A DNA stretch of 20,071 nt from an uncultured Oscillospiraceae bacterium. GTDB lineage: Bacteria; Bacillota; Clostridia; Oscillospirales; Oscillospiraceae. The position numbers and the translations under genes were made by a program. The notes under the pieces are model-generated. The model was given only the letters and a program-made list of their open reading frames with translations. It did no database searches and had not been told where the DNA came from. Shown here piece after piece: positions 1 to 6,898 of this stretch. The first letter of the stretch is position 1; each line of letters begins with the position of its first letter. Where the stretch lies: contig CAKTBC010000027.1 in assembly GCA_934533005.1 (NCBI GenBank), forward strand, positions 1-20,071, read 5' to 3'.

Positions 1-1389
1 GAAAACAAAAAGCGCGAGGCGCTGCTCGAGGCGAAGGAAGAGATCCATCGCACCCGCACCGAGTGCGACCGCGAAGTGAAAGAGCGCCGCAACGAAGTTT
101 CCAAGCAGGAGCGCCGTCTCCAGCAGAAGGAAGAGAATCTCGACCGCAAGACCGAAGCGCTCGAAAAGAAGACCGATACCCTCAACCGCAAGCTCCAGGA
201 AGCCGATGCCCAGCAGGAGGAGATCAAGCTCATCAAGAAGAGCCAGCTCGACATGCTGGAAAAGATCTCCGGCTACTCCGTCGAGGAAGCCAAACAGTAC
301 CTTATCAAGAGCATCGAGGCCGACTGCACGCACGAAATGGCCGCCAAGGTCAAGGAAGTCGAAGCCCAGTTCAAGGACGAAGCCGAGCAGAAGGCCCGCG
401 AGGTCATTGCCACGGCCATCCAGCGCTGCGCTGCCGACCACACGAGCGAGATCACCGTTTCCGTCGTTCCTCTCCCCAACGACGAAATGAAGGGCCGCAT
501 CATTGGCCGCGAGGGACGCAACATCCGTTCCATCGAAACGCTCACTGGCTGCGATCTCATCATCGACGATACCCCCGAGGCCATCACGGTCTCGAGCTTT
601 GATCCCGTCCGCCGCGAGGTGGCGCGTCTCGCGCTCGAAAAGCTCATTCAGGACGGCCGCATCCACCCTGCCCGCATCGAGGAAATGGTCGCCAAGGCTC
701 AGCGCGAGGTCAACCAGACCATCAAGGAAGAGGGTGAGCGCGCCGTGTTCGAAACGAACGTCCACGGCCTGCACCCCGATCTCGTCAAGCTCCTCGGCCG
801 CCAGCGCTACCGCACGAGCTATGGCCAGAATGTGCTCAACCACTCGATCGAAGTTGCCCAGATTTCCGGTCTGCTCGCCGCCGAGCTCGGCGTGGACATT
901 GCCACGGCCAAGCGCGCCGGCCTGCTGCATGACCTCGGCAAGTCCATTGACCACGAGGTCGAGGGAAGCCACGTGACCATCGGCGTCGACCTTGCCCGCA
1001 AGTACAAGGAGTCCGAAGAGGTCATCCATGCGATCGAAGCGCACCACGGCGATGTGGAGCCGCACACGGTCATCGCCTGTATCGTGCAGGCCGCCGACAC
1101 GATCTCCGCTGCCCGCCCCGGCGCGCGCCGCGAGAACATCGAGAACTATGTCAAGCGTCTCGAAAAGCTCGAGGAAGTCTCCCGCTCGTTCCCTGGCATC
1201 GCGAGCTGCTATGCCATTCAGGCCGGCCGTGAGATCCGCGTTATGGTCAAGCCCGAGGAGGTCAGCGAGGATCAGATCGTCCTGCTCGCGCGCGACATCG
1301 CCAAGAAGATCGAAGCCGAGCTTACGTACCCCGGCCAGATCAAGGTCCACGTCCTGCGCGAGACCAAGGCCGTCGATTACGCGAAATAA
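1..1389 (+). CDS. rny: Ribonuclease Y (5' truncated by window edge)
   Basis: This is the C-terminal 462 residues of RNase Y, the membrane-anchored endoribonuclease that starts bulk mRNA turnover in Bacillota. The frame is open from base 1, so the GTG at 76 is internal. The missing part should be about 55-60 residues, including the N-terminal membrane helix, judging from a usual length near 520. Visible residues 1-100 form the charged coiled coil rich in Lys, Glu and Arg. A KH RNA-binding domain follows, with GRIIGREGRN at visible residues 165-174. The HD phosphohydrolase domain carries the metal-binding His310-Asp311 pair in LLHDLGK, followed by a conserved EAHHGD stretch. The C-terminus is intact and ends at TAA 1387-1389, 17 bases before a strong terminator. 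Identification is firm; only the N-terminus is unseen. Confidence 0.97.
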   Translation, partial: ENKKREALLEAKEEIHRTRTECDREVKERRNEVSKQERRLQQKEENLDRKTEALEKKTDTLNRKLQEADAQQEEIKLIKKSQLDMLEKISGYSVEEAKQYLIKSIEADCTHEMAAKVKEVEAQFKDEAEQKAREVIATAIQRCAADHTSEITVSVVPLPNDEMKGRIIGREGRNIRSIETLTGCDLIIDDTPEAITVSSFDPVRREVARLALEKLIQDGRIHPARIEEMVAKAQREVNQTIKEEGERAVFETNVHGLHPDLVKLLGRQRYRTSYGQNVLNHSIEVAQISGLLAAELGVDIATAKRAGLLHDLGKSIDHEVEGSHVTIGVDLARKYKESEEVIHAIEAHHGDVEPHTVIACIVQAADTISAARPGARRENIENYVKRLEKLEEVSRSFPGIASCYAIQAGREIRVMVKPEEVSEDQIVLLARDIAKKIEAELTYPGQIKVHVLRETKAVDYAK

Positions 1390-1406
1390 GATCTCAAAAT
1401 ATTACA

Positions 1407-1445
1407 GCAAAAAGCAGCTGCCGTTTTACGGCAGCTGCTTTTTGC
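1407..1445 (+). terminator. Rho-independent terminator of rny
   Basis: A perfect 17-bp stem (1407-1423 against 1429-1445) has a 5-base loop TTTTA. The A-run at the foot of the left arm pairs with the T-run of the right arm, so the structure is close to symmetric and could also act on the opposite strand. It lies 17 bases after the rny stop codon. Confidence 0.9.
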
Positions 1446-1503
1446 GCTTTGAGCAACGCGCACTTGAATAACAAGGGAGTAAAAGATTTTTCAAACTGTC
1501 TCA

Positions 1504-1532
1504 TTGCATTGCACCTCAAAACAGGCTATCCT
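1504..1532 (+). promoter_or_regulatory. Weak candidate promoter for the MGMT-like gene
   Basis: TTGCAT (1504-1509) and TATCCT (1527-1532) are separated by 17 bases. They match the SigA consensus at only 3 and 4 of 6 positions. Position is the main support: downstream of the rny terminator and just ahead of the AGGAGGT ribosome binding site at 1539. The TTG at 1504 opens a long frame, but it has no ribosome binding site and I do not take it as a start. Confidence 0.25.
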
Positions 1533-1538
1533 TGTGTC

Positions 1539-1598
1539 AGGAGGTGGCGGAGAATGGCAAACGAAAATACAGATCCTTACGGATCGGAGGAGTATTGA
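1539..1598 (+). other. Ribosome binding site and 14-codon frame that probably encodes the N-terminus of the MGMT-like protein
   Basis: AGGAGGT (1539-1545) sits 9 bases before ATG 1554, the best translation start in this area. From that ATG the frame reads MANENTDPYGSEEY and stops at TGA 1596-1598. The long MGMT-like frame lies one base further on and reads EKYGGNRMYF from 1597. A +1 shift at TAT-TGA would join the two into a 151-residue protein. An internal Shine-Dalgarno-like GGAGG (1586-1590) lies 5 bases before the TGA, which recalls the layout of the prfB +1 frameshift site. A simple one-base insertion in the strain or the assembly would look the same. Confidence 0.55.
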
Positions 1599-1617
1599 GA
1601 AATACGGCGGAAACAGG

Positions 1618-2010
1618 ATGTACTTCGCTCCGCCGCTCGATTATGACCGCGTGATGAAAAGAGTCCCCTACGGCAGGGTGACTACCGTCGGGGAGATACG
1701 GGAGTATTTCGCAAAACAAAACGGCGCAGACTTCACCGAGCCGATCACGGCGGGGATCTTTGTCTCCATTGCGGCGTGGGCGAGCAATCAGCGCACCGGG
1801 GATGAAACGCCGTATTGGCGAACGCTGAAGGCGAACGGGGAGCTCAACGAAAAATATCCGGGAGGCATCGAAGCGCAGAGGAAAAGGCTGGAGGCGGAGG
1901 GGCACACCATCCTCTCCAAGGGCCGGAAAAACATCCGATACTATGTAAAAGACTATGAAACTGTTCTTTTTGATTTGGAAAGGGAGACGTCTTCTTCACC
2001 GGAGGAATGA
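1618..2010 (+). CDS. MGMT-like (alkyltransferase-like) DNA-binding domain protein, no alkyl-acceptor cysteine
   Basis: The 130 residues counted from ATG 1618 match the DNA-binding domain of O6-methylguanine-DNA methyltransferases. VPYGRVTTVGEI (residues 16-27) corresponds to the family's GRVTTYGEI helix, and PGGIEAQRKRLEAEGH (81-96) to the G-x-Q-x-LLExEG end. The reactive PCHR motif is replaced by PYWR (65-68), so the protein cannot be a suicide methyltransferase. It resembles alkyltransferase-like proteins, which bind damaged DNA without repairing it themselves; its own role is unknown. ATG 1618 has only a weak ribosome binding site (GGCGG). The in-frame sequence upstream (EKYGGNR) looks like real protein, so the true product probably starts at ATG 1554 in another frame. 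The gene stands alone between two terminators, ending 5 bases before the second. Confidence 0.8.
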   Translation: MYFAPPLDYDRVMKRVPYGRVTTVGEIREYFAKQNGADFTEPITAGIFVSIAAWASNQRTGDETPYWRTLKANGELNEKYPGGIEAQRKRLEAEGHTILSKGRKNIRYYVKDYETVLFDLERETSSSPEE

Positions 2011-2014
2011 AAAA

Positions 2015-2051
2015 CCGGGGCATGACACGCGGTAACGCGGTCATGCCCCGG
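2015..2051. terminator. Bidirectional intrinsic terminator between the MGMT-like gene and pckG
   Basis: A 12-bp perfect stem pairs CCGGGGCATGAC (2015-2026) with GTCATGCCCCGG (2040-2051), with a further CGCG/CGCG pairing inside the loop. Read on the minus strand, the hairpin is followed directly by TTTTT, which makes it a good pckG terminator 17 bases after that stop codon. Read on the plus strand, it ends the MGMT-like gene, with a weaker, interrupted T-rich tail. Confidence 0.85.
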
Positions 2052-2067
2052 CTCTTGCATATTCTTT

Positions 2068-3828
2068 TTATCCGAGCCGCGCTTCGAGAGCGGAGAGCTC
2101 GTCGGCGAGACGCTGCGGGAGTTTGTCGCCGAATTTGGCGTAGAACTCGTGGATGCCCTTGCACTCGGCCTTCCAGAGCTCGGGATCGACGGTGAGAAGC
2201 TCGGCGAGCGTTTCCTTCGTCATGCCGGTGCCCTCAAGATCGATGTCTTCCGGGTACGGCTCGTAGCCGAGCGCGGTCTCGCGCGCGTCCACCTCACCGA
2301 AGGCACGGCGCAGCACCCACTCGATCACGCGCAGGTTGTCGCCGAAGCCCGGCCAGAGGAAATGCCCCTCATCGTCGGTGCGGAACCAGTTGACGTTCGC
2401 GATGACCGGCGGCTTGGTGACGAGCTTTTCCATGTCCAGCCAATGCTGCCAGTAATCGCCCATGTTGTAGCCGCAGAAGGGGAGCATCGCCATCGGGTCG
2501 CGGCGGGTCTCGCCGACCTTGCCCTCGGCCGCGGCCGTCTTTTCGGAGGCCATGATGCTGCCGACGAACACGCCGTGACCCCAGTCACGGCTCTGGTAGA
2601 CGAGCGGCGCGGTCTTGGCGCGGCGGCCGCCGAACACGATCGCGGAAATGGGAACGCCCTGCGGGTTTTCAAACTCGCTCGAGATGCACGGGCAGTTGAC
2701 CGCCGGGGAGCAGAAGCGGGAGTTCGGATGCGCGCCGGGCACGCCGGAGGCGGGATCCCACGGCTCGCCCTTCCAGTTGAGAGCGTCCGCCGGCGGGTTC
2801 TTATCGAGTCCTTCCCACCACACGGTGCCATCCGGCTTGAGGACGACGTTCGTGAAGATGGTGTTTTTGCGCGTTGCGGCGAGAGCGTTGGGGTTCGTCT
2901 TTTCGCTCGTACCGGGGGCGACGCCGAAGAAGCCGTTTTCCGGGTTGACCGCCCAGAGCCGGCCGTCCGGGCCGGGGCGCAGCCAGGCGATGTCATCGCC
3001 GACGCACCAGCACTTCCAGCCCTTCTCACGCCACGCCTCCGGCGGGATGAGCATAGCGAGGTTGGTCTTGCCGCAGGCGGACGGGAACGCGCCGCAGATG
3101 TAGCGGATCTCGCCCTTGGGATTCTGCACGCCGAGAATGAGCATGTGCTCGGCGAGCCAGCCCTCCTCGCGGCCGAGCGTGGAGGCGATGCGCAGCGCAA
3201 AGCACTTCTTGCCGAGCAGCGCGTTGCCGCCATAGCCGGAGTTGACGGACATAATGAGGTTTTCTTCCGGGAAGTGTGCAATGTAGCGCTTCTCGGCGTC
3301 GAGCTCCGCCTTGGAGTGAAGACCGCGGACAAAATCCGCCGAATCGCCAAGCGCTTCATAAACGGCGGTGCCGACGCGCGTCATGATCGCCATGGAGCAG
3401 ACAACGTAGATCGAGTCGGTGATCTCGATGCCGTATTTGGCAAAGGGAGAGCCGATCGCACCCATCGAGTAGGGGATGACGTACATCGTCCGGCCTTTCA
3501 TGCAGCCGGCATAGATGTCGTGCAGCTTTGCTTTCATCTCGTCCGGCGCCATCCAGTTGTTCGTGGGGCCGGCGTCCTCTTCCTTTTTGCAGCAGATGAA
3601 CGTGCGTCCCTCAACGCGGGCGACGTCGTTGAGCGCGCTGCGATGGTAAACGCAGCCCGGCAGCTTTTCCTCGTTGAGCTTCACAAGCTCGCCGGTGACG
3701 TATGCTTCCCGGCGCAGAGATTCAAGCTGCGTTTCCGTGCCGTCGATCCAGACGACGTTGTCCGGCTGCATCAGCGCGCGGCTCTCCTCGACCCAGTCGG
3801 TGATATGGTGGTTGATCGTATATGCCAT
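2068..3828 (-). CDS. pckG: Phosphoenolpyruvate carboxykinase, GTP-dependent
   Basis: This 586-residue cytosolic enzyme interconverts oxaloacetate plus GTP with phosphoenolpyruvate, CO2 and GDP. It matches the GTP-dependent family, usually about 600 residues, rather than the ATP-type PckA. Visible motifs are PTNNWM (89-93), the P-loop FPSACGKTN (248-256) with the family's reactive Cys252, and GDDIAWL (277-283) with metal-binding Asp. There is also the nucleotide-binding region around GRRAKTAPLVYQ (401-412) and the mobile-lid region before it. The metal ligands expected near Lys207-208 and His228 are present. The start ATG at 3828 is preceded by AGGAGG with a 9-base spacer. It lies 105 bases downstream of rsmA with a likely promoter of its own and a terminator behind it, so it is probably a separate unit. 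In anaerobic fermenters such enzymes often run in the CO2-fixing direction toward oxaloacetate; the direction here is not visible from sequence. Confidence 0.97.
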   Translation of the reverse strand: MAYTINHHITDWVEESRALMQPDNVVWIDGTETQLESLRREAYVTGELVKLNEEKLPGCVYHRSALNDVARVEGRTFICCKKEEDAGPTNNWMAPDEMKAKLHDIYAGCMKGRTMYVIPYSMGAIGSPFAKYGIEITDSIYVVCSMAIMTRVGTAVYEALGDSADFVRGLHSKAELDAEKRYIAHFPEENLIMSVNSGYGGNALLGKKCFALRIASTLGREEGWLAEHMLILGVQNPKGEIRYICGAFPSACGKTNLAMLIPPEAWREKGWKCWCVGDDIAWLRPGPDGRLWAVNPENGFFGVAPGTSEKTNPNALAATRKNTIFTNVVLKPDGTVWWEGLDKNPPADALNWKGEPWDPASGVPGAHPNSRFCSPAVNCPCISSEFENPQGVPISAIVFGGRRAKTAPLVYQSRDWGHGVFVGSIMASEKTAAAEGKVGETRRDPMAMLPFCGYNMGDYWQHWLDMEKLVTKPPVIANVNWFRTDDEGHFLWPGFGDNLRVIEWVLRRAFGEVDARETALGYEPYPEDIDLEGTGMTKETLAELLTVDPELWKAECKGIHEFYAKFGDKLPQRLADELSALEARLG

Positions 3829-3837
3829 TTCCCGGAG

Positions 3838-3889
3838 CCTCCTATTTGTTTTTACATTATATTATTCATAATAGACGGAAAAGTTCCGT
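3838..3889 (-). promoter_or_regulatory. pckG promoter region: consensus -10, dyad over the -35 position, and ribosome binding site
   Basis: On the minus strand a perfect TATAAT lies at 3861-3856. The hexamer 17 bases upstream (ACTTTT) is a poor -35 box. A 6-bp dyad, ACGGAA-3-TTCCGT, occupies 3875-3889 and covers that -35 position, so it may be the site of a regulator. The ribosome binding site AGGAGG is at 3843-3838. A 10-bp palindrome GCAAATTTGC lies further up at 3919-3928. Poor -35 plus dyad suggests regulated expression; this is inference. Confidence 0.45.
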
Positions 3890-3933
3890 TTGGCAATGGC
3901 GTATGTCGAAAAAAGTCCGCAAATTTGCAATTT

Positions 3934-4797
3934 TCATTTGTCAATCTTGCGTAAAAGCGCGTTGGAAAGGGCGGCGAACTGCGCGATGGAGAGCGTTTCG
4001 CCGCGCACGGCGGGCGGAAGCCCCGCCTCTTCCATGGCGGCTTCGATATCGGCTCGGTCCAGTTCGGAAAAACCCGAGCGCAGCGCGTTGGAGAGCGTTT
4101 TCCGCCGCTGGGCGAACGCGGCGCGCACGGTGCGGAAAAAGAACCTCTCGTCGTCTGCCTGCGCGGGGGGCGCGGCGCGCCGGTCCATGCGCACGACGGC
4201 GCTCGTTACCTTCGGCTGCGGCACAAAGCAGTGCGGCGGCACGTCGAAGAGAAGCCTGGGCTTCGCGTACCATTGCACGAGCACGGAGAACGCCCCGTAT
4301 TCGCCAGTGCCGGGCACGGCGCACAGCCGCTGCGCGACCTCCTTCTGGATCATCACCGTGACGCTCTCAAAGCAGCCCGCTTCGAGAAACGCGGTGATGA
4401 GCGGCGTCGTCACATTATACGGCAGGTTGGCGCACACCTTCCACGGCCGCTCGCCGAGCGTTTCGGCGCAAATGGCGGGAAGATCCGCCTTGAGCGCATC
4501 GGCAAAGACAACGGATACATTGTCAAAGTCCGCGAGCGTTTCCGCGAGCACGTCCTGCAGCCGCGCGTCCAGCTCGATGGCCGTGACGCGCCCCGCAGTC
4601 TTCGCGAGCTCCGCCGTGAGACACCCGACGCCGGGGCCGATCTCCAGTGCGCCATCGGTTTTTTCGATGCCGCTTTCGGCGGCGATCTGCTGCGGCACCC
4701 AGGCGGCGGTCAGAAAATTCTGCCCCAGCGATTTGGAAAAGTGAAAGCCGTGGCGCTGCAATAGCGCCGTTATGTCGCGGTAATCGGTCAGATTCAT
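3934..4797 (-). CDS. rsmA: 16S rRNA (adenine(1518)-N(6)/adenine(1519)-N(6))-dimethyltransferase
   Basis: RsmA (KsgA) dimethylates two adjacent adenines in the 3' hairpin of 16S rRNA late in 30S assembly, using S-adenosylmethionine. The 287 residues are a normal length. Motifs in order are SLGQNFL (23-29), the SAM-binding loop LEIGPGVG (51-58), IELD (74-77), and the catalytic NLPYNVT (124-130). The C-terminal helical domain contains RRKTLSNAL. Its ATG overlaps the stop codon of the trmD fusion gene as ATGA (4794-4797), so the two are translationally coupled. In many Bacillota rsmA sits beside rnmV; here it ends a ribosome-maturation operon in the place where rplS usually follows trmD. Confidence 0.97.
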   Translation of the reverse strand: MNLTDYRDITALLQRHGFHFSKSLGQNFLTAAWVPQQIAAESGIEKTDGALEIGPGVGCLTAELAKTAGRVTAIELDARLQDVLAETLADFDNVSVVFADALKADLPAICAETLGERPWKVCANLPYNVTTPLITAFLEAGCFESVTVMIQKEVAQRLCAVPGTGEYGAFSVLVQWYAKPRLLFDVPPHCFVPQPKVTSAVVRMDRRAAPPAQADDERFFFRTVRAAFAQRRKTLSNALRSGFSELDRADIEAAMEEAGLPPAVRGETLSIAQFAALSNALLRKIDK

Positions 4798-6080
4798 CGT
4801 TCCACCAGCTTTTCAAGCGCGATGCGCAGCGCGCCGTCGTCCACGCCGCCGACGAGGCGGATCGTGCCGCAGGTCTCAAAGCCGTTTTTGCGCAGCATGG
4901 CGCGCATCGGCTCGTTGCCGGGTGCGGTATCGATGCGCACGCCAGCGCAGCAGTAGGCATGCGCAAGATCGTCCGCGAGCGAGAGCATTTCCGAGGCGAT
5001 GCCGTGGCCGCGGTAGGCGTCCGAAACCATGATGCGGTGGACGGTGAGATACGGCCCCGCGCACGAGAGCCATTCGCCCTCGATGGCGGTATACGCCGCC
5101 TCGCTCCGGCGGCTGATGCAGAGATAACCCGCCGGATTTCCGTCCGCGGTGAAAAACCAGCCGTCGCCGCGCTCGATATCCCGGAGAAAGTCCTCCTTCG
5201 CGGGGTAGCCGTGCTGCCACTGGTCCAGCCCCTGTGAGGCAAGAAATGCCTTGGCCTCGTCCGCAATGGCGAGGATCGCGGGCAGATCGCCCTCCTCCGC
5301 GCGGCGGCAGTCGATCTTCGGCGGCACAGGGCGCGGGTGGCGCTCGGCGTCGATCTCGTCGAGCAGCGCCTTGTCCTCGTCGGTCTGCGGTACGAATTTT
5401 TCGAAGAGCTCCGGGCGCTTATCCATCGTGCGCTCGAGCATCTTCTTCCGCCGCCAGCGGGCGATCTCGCGGTCTACGCCGCTGCGGAGGATCGGCGGCA
5501 CCTCGCGCCCCTCCCATACGTCCGGGCGGGTGTACTGCGGGTATTCGAGCAGCCCGTCCCAATGGCTCTCGCCGGTGAAGCACTCCTCGTTTGCGAGCAC
5601 GCCGGGGATGAGACGGCACACGGCGTCCGTTACCGCCATGGCGGCGATCTCGCCGCCGGTCAGAACAAAGTCGCCGAGGGAGATCTCCTCATCCACGCAC
5701 TCTTCGATGAAGCGCTCGTCCACGCCCTCGTAGTGGCCGCACACGAGCACGAGATGGTCGTAGTCCGCGGCGAGACGGCGCGCGCAGCTCTGGTCGAACG
5801 TCTTGCCCTGTGGGGACATGTAAATGACGCGGCGGCGCTTTTCGCCCGCCTTGGCGCACACGTCGTCAAGGCACGACTTGAGCGGCTGCGCCATCATCAC
5901 GCAGCCCCAGCCGCCGCCGTAGGGGTAATCGTCCACCTGCTGCTGTTTGTTTTCGGTATAGTCGCGGATCTGGACGGCGTGGATGTCCAGAATGCCCTTC
6001 TTCTCGGCGCGGCCGAGAATGCTGATCTTGAGCGACGCCTCCACCGCGTCGGGGAAGAGCGTCAGAATGTCGATGCGCAT
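4794..6080 (-). CDS. trmD: TrmD tRNA (guanine-N1-)-methyltransferase fused to a C-terminal GNAT acetyltransferase domain
   Basis: Residues 1 to about 245 are TrmD, the SPOUT-fold enzyme that makes m1G37 in tRNAs and so protects the reading frame. GHYEGVDER (115-123) includes Glu118. Arg156 and Asp175, in HWDGLLEYPQYTRP, match the catalytic residues of the family. The glycine loop at 54-61 reads YGGGWGCV where the usual sequence is YGGGAGMV. After a linker rich in Pro and Arg (247-254), residues 256-428 form a complete GNAT domain. It has an R-G-H-G-I-A acetyl-CoA loop at 357-362, the preceding strand TVHRIMV, and the late NEPMRAMLRKNGF segment. TrmD alone is normally about 240-250 residues. 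The gene starts 4 bases after the rimM stop and overlaps rsmA by 4 bases. The acetyl acceptor cannot be told from sequence. Fusion in one frame is directly visible; a functional link is inference. Confidence 0.95.
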   Translation of the reverse strand: MRIDILTLFPDAVEASLKISILGRAEKKGILDIHAVQIRDYTENKQQQVDDYPYGGGWGCVMMAQPLKSCLDDVCAKAGEKRRRVIYMSPQGKTFDQSCARRLAADYDHLVLVCGHYEGVDERFIEECVDEEISLGDFVLTGGEIAAMAVTDAVCRLIPGVLANEECFTGESHWDGLLEYPQYTRPDVWEGREVPPILRSGVDREIARWRRKKMLERTMDKRPELFEKFVPQTDEDKALLDEIDAERHPRPVPPKIDCRRAEEGDLPAILAIADEAKAFLASQGLDQWQHGYPAKEDFLRDIERGDGWFFTADGNPAGYLCISRRSEAAYTAIEGEWLSCAGPYLTVHRIMVSDAYRGHGIASEMLSLADDLAHAYCCAGVRIDTAPGNEPMRAMLRKNGFETCGTIRLVGGVDDGALRIALEKLVER

Positions 6081-6084
6081 GGCG

Positions 6085-6573
6085 TCACATCCCTTCTATC
6101 AGATGAACACGGATCGTTTTCTTGTCCGCGTCGATATCGAGAATAAATTCCGGCACGGCGGGGATGGTATGCTCGGTCTCACCCTGCACGACGTAGACCT
6201 GCCCGGCGGGCATATCGAGCACCTCGGTGAGCCTGCCGATCTCCGTACCGGTCTCGTCCACGACCGAAGCGCCGAGAAGATCGGCAACAAAGTGCCGCCC
6301 CTTCGGCAGACGCACGTCGCCGCGGGCGAAGTACACGATCTTGTTTTTCAAAAGCATCGCGCCGTTCACATCCTCCACATCCGCAAAGCGGACGATGAGC
6401 ATGCCCTTGTGGACGCGCGACGAGGCGACGGCGCGCGGCGCGCCGTCAATGTAGAGCGTTTTGAGCGGCTTTAAAAACTCGGCGCTGTCGCACCACGGGT
6501 CGAGCTTGACCTCGCCGCGCACGCCGAACGTGTTGATGATCTTTCCCGCTTCGAGATACGGCTCCTTTGCCAT
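6085..6573 (-). CDS. rimM: Ribosome maturation factor RimM
   Basis: RimM binds ribosomal protein S19 and the 30S head and helps 16S rRNA processing. The protein has 162 residues. The N-terminal beta-barrel domain begins AGKIINTFGVRGEVKL (9-24), the family signature. The C-terminal PRC-barrel begins near residue 92, with VADLLGASVVDETGTEIGRL and EHTIPAVPEFILDID. I chose ATG 6573 because GGAGG precedes it by 7 bases and homology begins directly after it. An upstream in-frame ATG at 6621 would run through a hairpin and has no ribosome binding site. The next gene, trmD, starts 4 bases after the stop, and RimM-TrmD adjacency is a classic pairing. Confidence 0.96.
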   Translation of the reverse strand: MAKEPYLEAGKIINTFGVRGEVKLDPWCDSAEFLKPLKTLYIDGAPRAVASSRVHKGMLIVRFADVEDVNGAMLLKNKIVYFARGDVRLPKGRHFVADLLGASVVDETGTEIGRLTEVLDMPAGQVYVVQGETEHTIPAVPEFILDIDADKKTIRVHLIEGM

Positions 6574-6593
6574 AGGTAAACCTCCAGATATGG

Positions 6594-6632
6594 AAACCGC
6601 AGGGACGGGGCAGCGCCCCACCCCTGCGGTTT
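6594..6632 (-). other. Strong hairpin between khpA and rimM
   Basis: An 11-bp stem (6594-6604 with 6622-6632) encloses a second 5-bp GC stem (6607-6611 with 6615-6619) across a small symmetric AC/AC internal loop. It occupies most of the 77-base gap between the khpA stop and the rimM start. On the minus strand it is followed only by TTTCC, so it is at best a weak terminator or attenuator. It could equally be an mRNA processing or stability element that sets rimM-trmD-rsmA levels apart from rpsP. Confidence 0.6.
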
Positions 6633-6650
6633 GGGTTTTGGGTTTGAGAC

Positions 6651-6881
6651 TCAGTCGAGGATCTCGACCGAGACCTTTTTTCCCTGTCGCTGGGCGACGG
6701 CCTTCATCAGCACGCGGATCTCCTTGACCACGCGGCCCTGACGGCCGATGACCTTGCCCATGTCGCCGGGGGCGACCCGCACTTCAAAAACGGTTTCGCC
6801 GCCGGTCTCGTGCTCTGTCACGGAGACCTCGTCCGGTTTCTCCACGAGACTTTGCACGATGTAGGTCAGCAGTTCTTTCAT
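6651..6881 (-). CDS. khpA: KH domain RNA-binding protein KhpA
   Basis: This 76-residue protein is a single type-II-like KH domain, the KhpA (YlqC) family, which pairs with KhpB/EloR to bind RNA and influence cell-wall growth in streptococci and related bacteria. The RNA-binding loop is GKVIGRQGR (42-50) with GXXG at 46-49. The length is typical. Its position between rpsP and rimM is the standard Bacillota location. GAGGG lies about 9 bases before the ATG, and the gap from rpsP is 17 bases. Confidence 0.93.
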   Translation of the reverse strand: MKELLTYIVQSLVEKPDEVSVTEHETGGETVFEVRVAPGDMGKVIGRQGRVVKEIRVLMKAVAQRQGKKVSVEILD

Positions 6882-6898
6882 TCCGGCAGCCCTCGGAA

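Noticed and set aside
1504..1617. TTG at 1504 as start of the MGMT-like protein
   Set aside because: No ribosome binding site; the frame translates the AGGAGGT site itself as Gly-rich sequence, which is not protein-like.
2149..3954. 601-codon open frame on the plus strand opposite pckG
   Set aside because: It is the mirror of a GC-rich coding strand with G/C third positions, which removes stops from the antisense frame. The peptide has no recognisable domain, while pckG on the other strand is unmistakable.
6574..6621. Upstream ATG at 6621 as start of rimM
   Set aside because: Those 16 codons run through a stable hairpin and do not resemble RimM; ATG 6573 has GGAGG at 7 bases and is followed by the family signature.
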